Source: JANQIO01 sp038746745 (GTDB lineage Bacteria > Pseudomonadota > Gammaproteobacteria > Pseudomonadales > Halieaceae). Taken from it: a stretch of 64,000 nt of DNA. Positions 25,149 through 33,206 of the stretch are shown here, piece by piece (position 1 is the first letter of the stretch; each line of letters opens with the position of its first letter). The position numbers were made by a program, and so were the translations under genes. The notes under the pieces are model-generated. The model saw nothing but the letters and a program-made list of their open reading frames with translations. It was not told the origin of the DNA and made no database searches. Location: the NCBI GenBank assembly GCA_038746745.1, contig JBCDKJ010000010.1, positions 14,420-78,419 of the forward strand, given 5' to 3'.

Positions 25149-27032
25149 GTACCAGCGTTCTTCTATGCGGTCGCGGTAAACCCAGTACTGTTGTCCTGCG
25201 CCGTCACGGGCGATGTAGTAATCGCGGCTGACGGCGTTTTCCCACCAGTTATCTTCAATGCGCTCCGGGCCATCCAGCAGAATCAGCCGGCCGTTCCAGC
25301 AGGGTACTCCCCCGTGTTCCTTAAGCTGGGTAGCTTTCTGCATTAGCCAGAAAGGGCGCAGTTCCCCATTGGCATCTGCCGGTAACTGGGTGGGGCGTGC
25401 CTCCAGGCTGCAATAGCCAGCAAATTCGGGCAGATGTTCATCCCGGCAGGCGATGGTGTTAACAGATTGCAGCCCCAGCCGACTTTTCAGTCGGTCCAGT
25501 AGACAGTGCAGAGGTTCTTTTTGTCCCGCCTGTTGAAACAGATCCTCGCTATGGTGCTGCCCGGCTACCAGGTCGTGACTCTCCAGGCCTATCCCCTCAA
25601 TGCTCTCTGTCAGGCTGATCTGGTCGATCTTGAGTCGGGTCAACTGATACCAGGCCTGCCAGTGAGTGTGCGGCAGTGAACTGCATACGCTGAAGCTGTG
25701 TACTTTCCGATTGATGCCATATAGCAGCCAGGTCAGCTCCTGGGTTTGCAGCTGGGTATGGCGCAGAAATTGGCACAGCGCCTGTAGCAATAGCTCAACC
25801 GCCGGCAAAAGTTCCTGATTGGCCTTGACCTCATAGCCAAACCAGTAGTGATCGAGAAACACCTGCGGCGGTTCGAACACCTCGCCGATGTCCTCCGCCA
25901 TCCCTAGAATCTGATTTAAATAGTGGACAAACTCCGGACCACAGCGCCGTGCCAGGGCCTGCTGAGGCATTGCCAGAATATCTCCAAAAGTCCAAAGCCC
26001 GGCCCGCGCCAGCGCATCCACCTGCCGCGGAAAATCCACCAGCAACTTCAAGGGCAACGGCCCCAACCGCTCCTCCAGCGGTCCTAAAAAGAACTCCTCC
26101 TGGCGATCTAGCGCCTCTGCACAACTTTCTTTAGCACCACCCCCCAGCGGCCTTGAAGATAGCCCCTCCCAACGACTTTCTTTAGCACCACCCTCCAGCG
26201 GTTCTATAAAGAGCCCCTCCCAGCGACTTTCTTTAGCACCACCCTCGAGCGGTCTTGAAGAGAGCGCCTCCGCACAACTTTCTTTAGCAACACTCTCGAG
26301 CGGTCCTAAAAAGAACCCCTCCCGGTGATCTAGCGCCTCCGCACAACTTTCTTTAGCAACACCCTCCAGCGGCCCTAAAAAGAACCCCTCCCGGTGACCT
26401 GGCCCCTCCGTACAATTTTCTTTAGCACCACCCTCGAGCGGCCCTAAAAAGAACCCCTCCCGGTGACCTGGCCCCTCCGTACAATTTTCTTTAGCACCAC
26501 CCTCGAGCGGTCTTATAGAAAAAAGCTCAGCACTCTTAGGCGTAGGCCCCAACCCCAATCGGTAGCTATACCCCCGCTGCACCAACTCCCGACGCACTCG
26601 CGCCAGCAAGACTTCCAGTCCCCCATACAGTCGCAGGCAACTTCCAACCTCCAACATCAGGCTGTGATCGCGCAGAGGGTATAAGGTAGGACTCACGCTG
26701 TAGGCCCAGCAGCAAAGCCGTTGTAGGCAGCGTTGTTCTGCAGCTGTGTCTCGCTCTAACAGGCGGATATTCTCCGCCAGAGCCCGCGCCGTAGAGGTGC
26801 CCATGCCCTTTGCTACGCCCAGTACCGTCGCTGCAGGGTTGGCCACCACGACCCGCTGTTTCTCCAACACGGCCAGTGGGCGCTGATTGCGTGTCAGGTC
26901 GCCTCGTCGGTCGGCATAGTTATCGTTGGCTGCAGACTCCAGAAATAGCGCATGGCTGTCGTTGCGCAGCGCATCCAGCGGCAATTCGTAAAACCACAGG
27001 CACAGCCACAGAGATTTGCCGCTTTCCAGCAT
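25128..27032 (-). CDS. imuB: ImuB, inactive Y-family polymerase of the SOS mutasome, with internal repeat array
   Basis: 634 aa, well above the usual ~470-520 because of a 143-residue repeat insert (residues 174-316). ImuB is a Y-family polymerase relative that bridges ImuA, DnaE2 and the beta clamp. The acidic catalytic residues are absent, as expected: the first motif reads LWLCLWFYELP and the second LMLEVGSCLRLYGG. The insert sits between LGLGPTPKSAELFS and LGPLPLKLLVDFPRQ, at a loop between palm and thumb, so the fold on both sides looks complete. The frame is kept throughout. I could not place a confident clamp-binding motif. It follows imuA by 27 nt. Confidence 0.93.
   Translation of the reverse strand: MLESGKSLWLCLWFYELPLDALRNDSHALFLESAANDNYADRRGDLTRNQRPLAVLEKQRVVVANPAATVLGVAKGMGTSTARALAENIRLLERDTAAEQRCLQRLCCWAYSVSPTLYPLRDHSLMLEVGSCLRLYGGLEVLLARVRRELVQRGYSYRLGLGPTPKSAELFSIRPLEGGAKENCTEGPGHREGFFLGPLEGGAKENCTEGPGHREGFFLGPLEGVAKESCAEALDHREGFFLGPLESVAKESCAEALSSRPLEGGAKESRWEGLFIEPLEGGAKESRWEGLSSRPLGGGAKESCAEALDRQEEFFLGPLEERLGPLPLKLLVDFPRQVDALARAGLWTFGDILAMPQQALARRCGPEFVHYLNQILGMAEDIGEVFEPPQVFLDHYWFGYEVKANQELLPAVELLLQALCQFLRHTQLQTQELTWLLYGINRKVHSFSVCSSLPHTHWQAWYQLTRLKIDQISLTESIEGIGLESHDLVAGQHHSEDLFQQAGQKEPLHCLLDRLKSRLGLQSVNTIACRDEHLPEFAGYCSLEARPTQLPADANGELRPFWLMQKATQLKEHGGVPCWNGRLILLDGPERIEDNWWENAVSRDYYIARDGAGQQYWVYRDRIEERWYLQGFFS
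26085..26513 (-). repeat. In-frame 69/51-bp repeat array inside imuB
   Basis: Seven units lie head to tail: 23, 23, 23, 17, 17, 17 and 23 residues, 429 bp in all. The core is PLEGGAKES(C/R)xE(A/G)L, and longer units add HREGFFLG. The first two units are almost identical in DNA, which implies recent duplication. All units are multiples of three, so the ImuB frame survives. Confidence 0.93.
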
Positions 27033-27059
27033 CCCGCCACATCCTTGTGGTGAGAGCGC

Positions 27060-27899
27060 TTAAGCGCCCAATGCGGAGGGCGGTGTCGCCTGACCAGCCG
27101 GGTAGGCGGGTAACTCCCACATCTGAGGCTGGCCAGGAATGTCGTCTTCCTCGCTCAAACGTACGTCGACGTGCTGGTTGCCGCCGCGTTGCTTGAGAAT
27201 ATGGGCCTGGCGATAGCCGTTGATTTCCAGCCGCAGACTGGCGGGTGCATGGTTGTGCGCTGCCTTCCGCGGACGGAACAATACCGACAGGGCATCACTG
27301 TCGGCAGCGGCCAGTTGCAACTTGCGCAGTTCGCTGTAGCGGTACTCGTCGGCACCCAGCCAGGCAAAAACGGCACTGCAGGTGGTACTGCGCAGGGCCT
27401 GTTCAATACTCCATAGCAAGTCCTGACGGTTCTGGGGGTGTACCAACAGAATTTGCTGAGTATCAATGCCGCGTGCGGCCAGTAGCGGGGCATAGGGCAT
27501 GTGGGGCGGAGCTATGAAAACCTGCCAGCGATTTTTCTCGGTAAGGGCCTCCATAGCGGGTAAGAACAGGCCCATTGCCCCCAGGCCGTTACTGTCACTG
27601 AGCAGCTCAATGGTCTGCCCCAGCGGCCAGCCGCCACCATGCAGTGCCTGATCCAGCTGCGTGTAACCGGTGGCCAGGCCGTCTATTGCAACCGGGCCGA
27701 TATCCTGTCCTCGCCAGGTGTCGGCGCGTCGCATGATTTGCTCAATAGCCACCGGCTCCTGATCGAATGAAGCATCACTAAAGACATTTTCTTTAGAAAT
27801 ATCAGTAGCTTGCCTGATAGGTGCGCTGTTTAGCGCCGCCTTTGGCAGGGGGGCAGAAGCCCCCCCATATCCATGCTGTTGTGAAGCAGGTTGGGTCAT
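27060..27899 (-). CDS. imuA: ImuA, RecA-like SOS mutagenesis protein
   Basis: 279 aa. ImuA proteins are RecA/SulA-like and lack a working Walker A site; here the equivalent loop reads LLSDSNGLGAMGLFLPAM, without GKT. The motif GWPLGQTIEL is typical of the family. It works with ImuB and DnaE2 in damage-induced mutagenesis. The first ~50 residues are a low-conservation, Ala/Pro/Ser-rich stretch. A LexA box and promoter lie just upstream, and imuB follows closely, so the two form an SOS operon. GGGGAGAG precedes the ATG at good spacing. Confidence 0.9.
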   Translation of the reverse strand: MTQPASQQHGYGGASAPLPKAALNSAPIRQATDISKENVFSDASFDQEPVAIEQIMRRADTWRGQDIGPVAIDGLATGYTQLDQALHGGGWPLGQTIELLSDSNGLGAMGLFLPAMEALTEKNRWQVFIAPPHMPYAPLLAARGIDTQQILLVHPQNRQDLLWSIEQALRSTTCSAVFAWLGADEYRYSELRKLQLAAADSDALSVLFRPRKAAHNHAPASLRLEINGYRQAHILKQRGGNQHVDVRLSEEDDIPGQPQMWELPAYPAGQATPPSALGA

Positions 27900-27921
27900 G
27901 ATTCTCTCCCCATAGGGGTTA

Positions 27922-27937
27922 CTGTATGAATATACAG
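27922..27937 (-). promoter_or_regulatory. LexA (SOS) box of imuA-imuB
   Basis: CTGTATGAATATACAG fits CTGT-N8-ACAG. It overlaps the -10 element and lies 23 nt upstream of the imuA start. Confidence 0.93.
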
Positions 27938-27962
27938 TAGTCTGCTGTCAGGGATAAATCAA
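27934..27962 (-). promoter_or_regulatory. Promoter of imuA-imuB
   Basis: On the minus strand: -35 TTGATT (27962-27957), a 17-nt spacer, and -10 TACTGT (27939-27934), which overlaps the LexA box. Confidence 0.6.
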
Positions 27963-28025
27963 GTTAGAAATCGGCAGATTTTTAAACGAGCTGAGAATTG
28001 CAGCAAAAACGGGCTTGCGCTAGAA

Positions 28026-28042
28026 ATGATACAACGTATCAT
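28026..28042 (+). promoter_or_regulatory. Zur-like operator upstream of the COG0523 GTPase gene
   Basis: ATGATACAACGTATCAT is a perfect 7-3-7 palindrome, 36 nt before the GTG start. A near-identical palindrome lies at 49538-49552 before the second zinc locus. The shape resembles Zur boxes (RTTATAnnnTATAAC type), and zur itself is two genes downstream. Confidence 0.75.
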
Positions 28043-28078
28043 CTATCGGATTAGCTTGTAATTAACAGGGGTTTGTCT

Positions 28079-29287
28079 GTGGAGGCCAACAACAAACTGC
28101 CAGTCACCGTCCTGTCGGGCTTTCTCGGTGCTGGAAAAACAACTGTGCTCAGTCATGTGCTGAATAACCGCGAGGGAAAGAGAGTCGCGGTGATCGTGAA
28201 TGATATGAGTGAGATTAATATCGATTCCGCCATTATCCAGAGTGATGTTTCTCTCAACCGCAGTGAAGAAAAACTGGTTGAAATGAGCAACGGCTGCATT
28301 TGCTGCACGCTGCGCGAAGACTTGCTGCTGGAAGTCAACAAGCTGGCCCAGGACGGTCGCTTTGATTATCTGCTGATCGAGTCGACCGGCATATCAGAGC
28401 CCCTGCCGGTGGCCGAAACCTTCACCTTCGCCGACGAAGAGGGTGTTTCTCTGTCCGATGTGGCGACCCTGGATACGATGGTAACGGTGGTCGACGCGGT
28501 GAACTTCCTCAAAGACTATGACGAGGCCGCCTATCTGAAGGACACCGGGGAATCGCTGGGCGAAGACGATGAACGCAGCGTCGCCGACCTGCTGGTAGAT
28601 CAGGTGGAGTTTGCTGATGTCATACTCGTCAGCAAAACTGACCTGGCCAGCTCAGAGGACGTGGAGCGGCTGACGGCGATTCTTAAAACGCTGAATACTC
28701 ACGCACAAATCATCCCGATTGCCCAGGGCAATGTGGGCCTGGATGATGTGTTGAACACGGGCAAGTTCGATTTTGCTCGCGCTCAGGAGGCGCCAGGTTG
28801 GCTTAAGGAGATGCGCGGCGAGCACGTCCCCGAGACCGAAGAATACGGTATCGGCAGTTTTAGCTATGTGGCGCGGCGTCCATTCCATCCCGAGAAGTTT
28901 TACAACTTTCTTCACAGTACCGATAAGCACGGCAAGCTGATCCGCTCCAAGGGTTACTTCTGGCTGGCAACGAGACCTGCGTTCGCCGGCCAGTGGAGCC
29001 AGGCGGGCGGTATCGCCCACTATGGCTTCGCTGGCATGTTCTGGAAGGCGGTGCCAAAGGAGAACTGGCCACAGGATCCTGACTACCTGGCGTCGATCGA
29101 AAAGAGCTGGGAAGAGCCCTTCGGCGATATGCGGCAGGAATTGGTGTTCATCGGCCAGGGTCTGGATAAGGACGCCATCACGGCGGCGCTGGATGCCTGC
29201 CTGTTGACTGACGATGAGATTTTGCAGGGTAAAGATCACTGGGCAAGCCTGCCAGACCCGTTTCCCGCCTGGAGAGAGTTTGGATGA
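28079..29287 (+). CDS. COG0523 (CobW/G3E) GTPase, zinc-homeostasis type
   Basis: 402 aa from GTG 28079, which has CAGGGG at good distance; TTG 28073 is too close to it. The P-loop GFLGAGKTTVL, the metal-binding CxCC in GCICCTLREDLL and the GTPase motif SKTDL are complete. G3E GTPases of this class deliver or allocate metals; those under Zur help cells through zinc starvation (ZigA/YciC type). The C-terminal CobW domain includes GFAGMFWKAVPKENWP. The Zur-like box upstream and the DUF1826 and zur genes downstream support a zinc role. The stop overlaps the next start (ATGA). Confidence 0.92.
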   Translation: MEANNKLPVTVLSGFLGAGKTTVLSHVLNNREGKRVAVIVNDMSEINIDSAIIQSDVSLNRSEEKLVEMSNGCICCTLREDLLLEVNKLAQDGRFDYLLIESTGISEPLPVAETFTFADEEGVSLSDVATLDTMVTVVDAVNFLKDYDEAAYLKDTGESLGEDDERSVADLLVDQVEFADVILVSKTDLASSEDVERLTAILKTLNTHAQIIPIAQGNVGLDDVLNTGKFDFARAQEAPGWLKEMRGEHVPETEEYGIGSFSYVARRPFHPEKFYNFLHSTDKHGKLIRSKGYFWLATRPAFAGQWSQAGGIAHYGFAGMFWKAVPKENWPQDPDYLASIEKSWEEPFGDMRQELVFIGQGLDKDAITAALDACLLTDDEILQGKDHWASLPDPFPAWREFG

Positions 29288-29994
29288 CGGCTGCAGCCAA
29301 CACGGCCAATGTCATCACCGCTACTGCAACCGCAGCAGTCCACCGGGTACCGCTGACGCGACACCCGGCTATGGGTGTTTCATCGGACATTCTTGCCGAA
29401 ATCCACCGCGATGAGGTCGATATTGCGGTATGGCAGCGGGTTCCAGATCCTGCGCTTAACGACGTTGTGGGGCGTTTCATTGCCTCCCAGCCATTCTTTC
29501 AGCAGGCTGTCCACGTTACGCCAGGCAGCGCCGCCGCCAGCCTGGAGGTGCTCTTACGGGTAAAGGAAACGGACAATAACCATCTGCTGCGTGATGACAT
29601 CGCCGCACTGGTGGATAGGTTCTGTGGCCTGTTTGGATGCTACCGCGCCGCACTGCGCCTGAGTGTTCTGGACTACGCAATGTGCCCCAAGTTTCATGTA
29701 GATCACGTGCCCTGTCGCCTGGTGACAACCTACCTGGGTGTGGGCACCGAGTGGTTGCCCCACGCCGTGGTGGATCGCAGCAAATTGGGCGCAGGTAGTG
29801 GGGGTAAGCCTGATCATCAATCGGGCCTTTATCACAGTGGCAGCGATATCCAGCGCCTGCAGGACGGTCATGTGGCGCTGCTGAAAGGCAAGGCCTGGGC
29901 GGGCAATGAAAGGGCGGGTCTGGTGCATCGCTCACCAACGCCGGATTCGGGCGAGCGCCGACTGCTGTTAACGCTGGATATGATCGCCAACTGA
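29284..29994 (+). CDS. DUF1826 domain protein of the zinc-starvation cluster
   Basis: 236 aa. The DUF1826 domain shows KFHVDHVPCRLVTTYLG, with His and Cys residues that could bind metal, and a late GNERAGLVHRSPTP. The His-x-Asp-His and later His resemble a dioxygenase-like double-stranded helix site, but this is inference. In many Proteobacteria DUF1826 genes sit next to Zur-controlled COG0523 GTPases, and the biochemical role is unknown. Here it starts inside the stop of the GTPase gene (ATGA), so the two are translated together. Confidence 0.85.
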   Translation: MTAAANTANVITATATAAVHRVPLTRHPAMGVSSDILAEIHRDEVDIAVWQRVPDPALNDVVGRFIASQPFFQQAVHVTPGSAAASLEVLLRVKETDNNHLLRDDIAALVDRFCGLFGCYRAALRLSVLDYAMCPKFHVDHVPCRLVTTYLGVGTEWLPHAVVDRSKLGAGSGGKPDHQSGLYHSGSDIQRLQDGHVALLKGKAWAGNERAGLVHRSPTPDSGERRLLLTLDMIAN

Positions 29995-30054
29995 AGGTCA
30001 CATTTCTGCTGATACAAATTGCCTTGGCGGTGATCGGCGGGTGATACTACGGTG

Positions 30055-30564
30055 ATGAAAGTGGCAAAACACATCGATAAGACCAGACTGGATGCAGCTA
30101 TTGAGCGCGCGGAACAGCAGTGCGCCGACCGTGGTTTGCGCCTGACTACCAAGCGCAAACAGGTGTTAACGGGTCTGCTGGCATCCGGTAAAGCGCTGTC
30201 GGCTTACGAACTGGTGGCCGTCTGCGAGGAAGAGTTTGACCAGGCTATGCCACCCATGTCGGTCTACCGTATTCTCGACTTTCTGCAGGAACAGCGTCTT
30301 GTGCACCGTCTCGATTTGGTAAATCGCTACGTTGCCTGCTCCCATATCACCTGCGATCACAGTCACGGCGAACCGCAGTTTCTGATTTGCGGTAGCTGCA
30401 ATAGAGTCGACGAGATCCGCCCGCGCCATGACGTGGCGCAACTCCTGCGCGAGGATATCGAATCAGCCGGTTTCCATCTGCGCAGCGCACAGCTCGAGAT
30501 CAATTGCATCTGCGACGATTGCCACGACCGTGAAGCGCTCGCCGAGGAAGGCACTAGGCACTAA
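30055..30564 (+). CDS. zur: Zinc uptake regulator Zur (Fur family)
   Basis: 169 aa from ATG 30055, or GTG 30052. The winged helix is visible in LRLTTKRKQVLTGLLAS and MPPMSVYRILDFL. The metal sites are HITCDHSHGEP, a structural zinc site of two C-x2-C pairs (ICGSCNRV and CICDDC), and a late H. Context makes Zur more likely than Fur: a COG0523 GTPase and DUF1826 gene precede it, and a Zur-like palindrome starts the cluster. It lies 60 nt after the DUF1826 gene, so it may be in the same transcript and be autoregulated. Confidence 0.93.
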   Translation: MKVAKHIDKTRLDAAIERAEQQCADRGLRLTTKRKQVLTGLLASGKALSAYELVAVCEEEFDQAMPPMSVYRILDFLQEQRLVHRLDLVNRYVACSHITCDHSHGEPQFLICGSCNRVDEIRPRHDVAQLLREDIESAGFHLRSAQLEINCICDDCHDREALAEEGTRH

Positions 30565-30658
30565 CCGCCAGACGCGGGCATTCCGGTGATGTGGTCGCTT
30601 TACCCTGTGCTCTGGTCGAACCGGTGCGCAGCGGGTTCGTCGGAAGAGGTAGGCTGAG

Positions 30659-31192
30659 ATCACTCCACCTGAGGAATTAGAGACAGCCCGGCTGCGCTTA
30701 CGCTGGATTCGGCAGAGCGATGCACCTGGAGTATTCGCCGGCTGGTCCCAGGATGCAGAGGTATGTCGCTTTTTGACCTGGCGGCCTCATACAGCGTTAT
30801 CGCAAGCGCAGACCTTCGTGAAGGCCTGCATTCAGGCACGGGCTGCCGGCACCGAATTCAATTATGTTCTGACGCTGCGCGAATCGGGCGAATTGATTGG
30901 CGACGTGTCTGCACGCACCGGAGAGCACGGTGTAGATCTCGGTTACCTGCTGGCGCGTTGCCACTGGGGACAGGGTTTTATGGCAGAAGCGGTGACGGCT
31001 TTGAGCGACTGGTTTCTCAATCAGGATGACGTATTTCGCGTGTGGGCAGTCTGTGACGTAGACAACGTCGGCTCCGCCCGGGTATTGGAGAAGTCAGGGT
31101 TTGCGCGCGAGGGCACCCTGCATCGCTGGGTAATGCACCCAGCTATCAGTAATGCCCCTCGCGACGCGTACTGCTACGCCAAAACGCGTTAG
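30659..31192 (+). CDS. GNAT acetyltransferase (RimJ/RimL type) with apparent ATC start
   Basis: 177 aa if read from ATC 30659. The GNAT core (LGYLLARCHWGQGFMAEAV, with acetyl-CoA loop RCHWGQGFM, then NVGSARVLEKSGFAREG) is complete. The family N-terminus ELETARLRLRW lies upstream of the first standard start (TTG 30773). The only frame-compatible start position is ATC at 30659, followed by TPPEELETARLRLRW and preceded by GGAAGAGGT at 8-9 nt spacing. An in-frame TAG at 30650 bars anything earlier. The gene therefore uses a rare AUC start, is expressed poorly, or has lost its start by an ATG to ATC change. Substrate unknown. Its stop overlaps metY by 4 nt. Confidence 0.75.
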   Translation: MTPPEELETARLRLRWIRQSDAPGVFAGWSQDAEVCRFLTWRPHTALSQAQTFVKACIQARAAGTEFNYVLTLRESGELIGDVSARTGEHGVDLGYLLARCHWGQGFMAEAVTALSDWFLNQDDVFRVWAVCDVDNVGSARVLEKSGFAREGTLHRWVMHPAISNAPRDAYCYAKTR

Positions 31193-32460
31193 CTTGCCGC
31201 CAGCGCCTGATCAATGTCGGCGATAATGTCGTCGATATGCTCAATGCCCACCGAGATCCGCACCATGTCTTCCGAGACACCGGCTGAGGCAAGTTCCTCT
31301 GGGTTTAGCTGGCGGTGAGTAGTGCTGGCAGGGTGGCAGGCCAGGGATTTCGCGTCCCCGATATTCACCAGCCGAAGAATCATCTGCAGCGCGTCGATGA
31401 AGCGTGCGCCGGCCTCGCGACCGCCCTCGATACCAAAGCTGAGAATGCCCGAGGCCTTGCCTCCGCAAATTTTCTGGCAGGTGCTCTTGTAGGGACTGTC
31501 ATCCAGCGTAGCGTAGTTGACCCAGTTTACCTTGCTGTGTTGCTGCAGATGCTGCGCTACTTTTTCCGCGTTTTCACAGTGGCGCTCCATCCGCAGCGCC
31601 AGTGTTTCCAGCCCCTGCATAATTAAAAACGCGCTATTCGGTGACAGGGCTGCTCCCGTGTTGCGCAAAGGCACGACGCGGCAGCGGGTGATATAAGCGG
31701 CTTCGCCCATGGCCTCGGTATACACCACGCCGTGGTAGGACGGATCTGGTGTAGTCATGATGGAAAAGCGGTCTGCATGGGCGGCCCAGTCAAACCTTCC
31801 AGAGTCCACGATCGCGCCACCAATGGTGGTGCCATGTCCGCCGATGTACTTGGTCAGTGAGTGAATAACGATATCCGCGCCGTAGTCGAAGGCGCGACAT
31901 AGCAGCGGCGTTGCAACGGTGTTATCGACAATCAGCGGTACACCGGCAGCGTGTGCAATATCGGCCCAGCGCTGAATGTCGACAATGTTGCCCGCGGGAT
32001 TGCCGATTGATTCGCAAAACAGGGCGCGCGTATCGTCGTTAATCAGCGCGGCGACGCGTTCGAAATCGTCGGCGTCAGCGAAGCGGGTTTCGATGCCCTG
32101 ACGGGGAAAGGTGTGAGCAAACAGATTGTAGGTGCCACCATACAGTTGCGATGTACTCACAATATTGTTGCCCGCTTCAGTAATCGCCTCGATCGCATAG
32201 CGAATGGCTGCCATACCCGAAGCAACGGTAAGCGCTCCAACGCCGCCCTCTAATTCCGTCAGACGCTGCTCCAGAACACCGTTGGTGGGGTTCATGATGC
32301 GACTGTAAATATTGCCGGGCACCTTCAGGTCAAACAGGTCAGCGCCGTGCTGGGTATCGTCGAAGGTGAATGAGGTGGTTTGGTAGACGGGGGTGGTGGC
32401 GGCATGGCTGGTGGGATCACCCTCGTAGCCAGCGTGCAGCGCAATGGTTTCTGGTTTCAC
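31189..32460 (-). CDS. O-acetylhomoserine sulfhydrylase (MetY type)
   Basis: 423 aa. This PLP enzyme of the Cys/Met metabolism family makes homocysteine from O-acetylhomoserine and sulfide, and may also use other thiols. The Schiff-base lysine is in HSLTKYIGGHG; ETIALHAGYEGDPTSHAATTP is the typical start, and NLGDAKSL-type (NIGDAKSLACHPASTTH) the late phosphate/sulfate motif. Length and motifs fit MetY better than MetB or MetZ. It is divergent from the TetR gene across 164 nt that hold an inverted repeat, so that regulator might act on it. A separate methionine gene pair (metE/metR) lies at 54.7-58 kb. Confidence 0.9.
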   Translation of the reverse strand: MKPETIALHAGYEGDPTSHAATTPVYQTTSFTFDDTQHGADLFDLKVPGNIYSRIMNPTNGVLEQRLTELEGGVGALTVASGMAAIRYAIEAITEAGNNIVSTSQLYGGTYNLFAHTFPRQGIETRFADADDFERVAALINDDTRALFCESIGNPAGNIVDIQRWADIAHAAGVPLIVDNTVATPLLCRAFDYGADIVIHSLTKYIGGHGTTIGGAIVDSGRFDWAAHADRFSIMTTPDPSYHGVVYTEAMGEAAYITRCRVVPLRNTGAALSPNSAFLIMQGLETLALRMERHCENAEKVAQHLQQHSKVNWVNYATLDDSPYKSTCQKICGGKASGILSFGIEGGREAGARFIDALQMILRLVNIGDAKSLACHPASTTHRQLNPEELASAGVSEDMVRISVGIEHIDDIIADIDQALAAS

Positions 32461-32551
32461 AGCGGTCTCCTGAACTGAGATAGTTTGGCAAAGGAGGCCG
32501 ATGGTAGCAGACCGTCAGGAGTCTGCGTTGAGCAGTTAGCATTGCGCGCAT

Positions 32552-32611
32552 AAATTGACAAACTTGACAATTAATAGGGGTGGGCTGTTTAATTGGCAGT
32601 ATTGTCAATTT
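32552..32611. promoter_or_regulatory. Inverted-repeat operator between metY and the TetR gene
   Basis: AAATTGACAA at 32552-32561 and TTGTCAATTT at 32602-32611 are exact reverse complements. A third related copy, TTGACAATTAA, lies between them. The layout suits TetR-type autoregulation and might also touch metY. Confidence 0.65.
32564..32593 (+). promoter_or_regulatory. Possible promoter of the TetR-hydroxylase pair
   Basis: -35 TTGACA (32564-32569) and -10 TTTAAT (32588-32593) with an 18-nt spacer. It lies inside the inverted-repeat operator. Confidence 0.5.
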
Positions 32612-32624
32612 ACATAGGCGGACC

Positions 32625-33206
32625 GTGGCCAGACCCAGTAAGAAGGAATTGCGCTCTGAAGAGATACTCGATGCCTGTGAGCGCAGCATTGTGCAGTTCG
32701 GCGTGGCCGGCGCGACTCTGCAACGGGTAGCAGATGAAAGCGGGCTGGCTCGCCCGTTGTTACATCACTACGTCGGCAATCGCGAGGACTTGATCGCAGC
32801 GGTTGTGGTGCGGTTCACTGAACGTGCTATGGCAGAAGATGCTGCGTTCAAGCAGCACCTGCCAGACAAACACCGCACGCGTGCAGCGATTCAGTTGCTG
32901 TTCGACCCCCGTTATGCCAGCTCCAGCCACGACATCCAGCTATTTCAAGCCCTGATGGTGGCAGCCGAAGAACAGGCGGAATTAAAAGTCGTTTTAGCTG
33001 GCTGGTATCAGGCCTTTGTCGATGACATGGAGGCTATGTTGAGCGCAGATTTCCCCAGGGTGACTGCGTCGGCAAGACGCGCGGTGGCTACCGGCATTGT
33101 GGCCCTGTATTTCAATGCCGACAGCATGGCGTCGCTAGTGTCGCCTCAGCCGCTGTTTAAAGATTCCAAGCAGGCGGCCCTGCAATTACTGGAGACGATG
33201 CAATGA
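32625..33206 (+). CDS. TetR/AcrR family regulator
   Basis: 193 aa from GTG 32625. The helix-turn-helix is LQRVADESGLARPLLHHYVG near residues 30-50; the start ARPSKKELRSEEILDAC is usual for TetR. The ligand domain is not assignable. An earlier in-frame start would put the N-terminus into the operator region, so the GTG is preferred. The stop overlaps the next gene's ATG (ATGA), so the regulator and the hydroxylase fusion are a coupled pair. It probably represses this pair from the inverted repeats at 32552-32611. Confidence 0.88.
   Translation: MARPSKKELRSEEILDACERSIVQFGVAGATLQRVADESGLARPLLHHYVGNREDLIAAVVVRFTERAMAEDAAFKQHLPDKHRTRAAIQLLFDPRYASSSHDIQLFQALMVAAEEQAELKVVLAGWYQAFVDDMEAMLSADFPRVTASARRAVATGIVALYFNADSMASLVSPQPLFKDSKQAALQLLETMQ

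Noticed and set aside
26085..26513. Direct repeats that could look like a CRISPR array
   Set aside because: Units are tandem without unique spacers, have 69 or 51 bp, and encode in-frame protein inside imuB.
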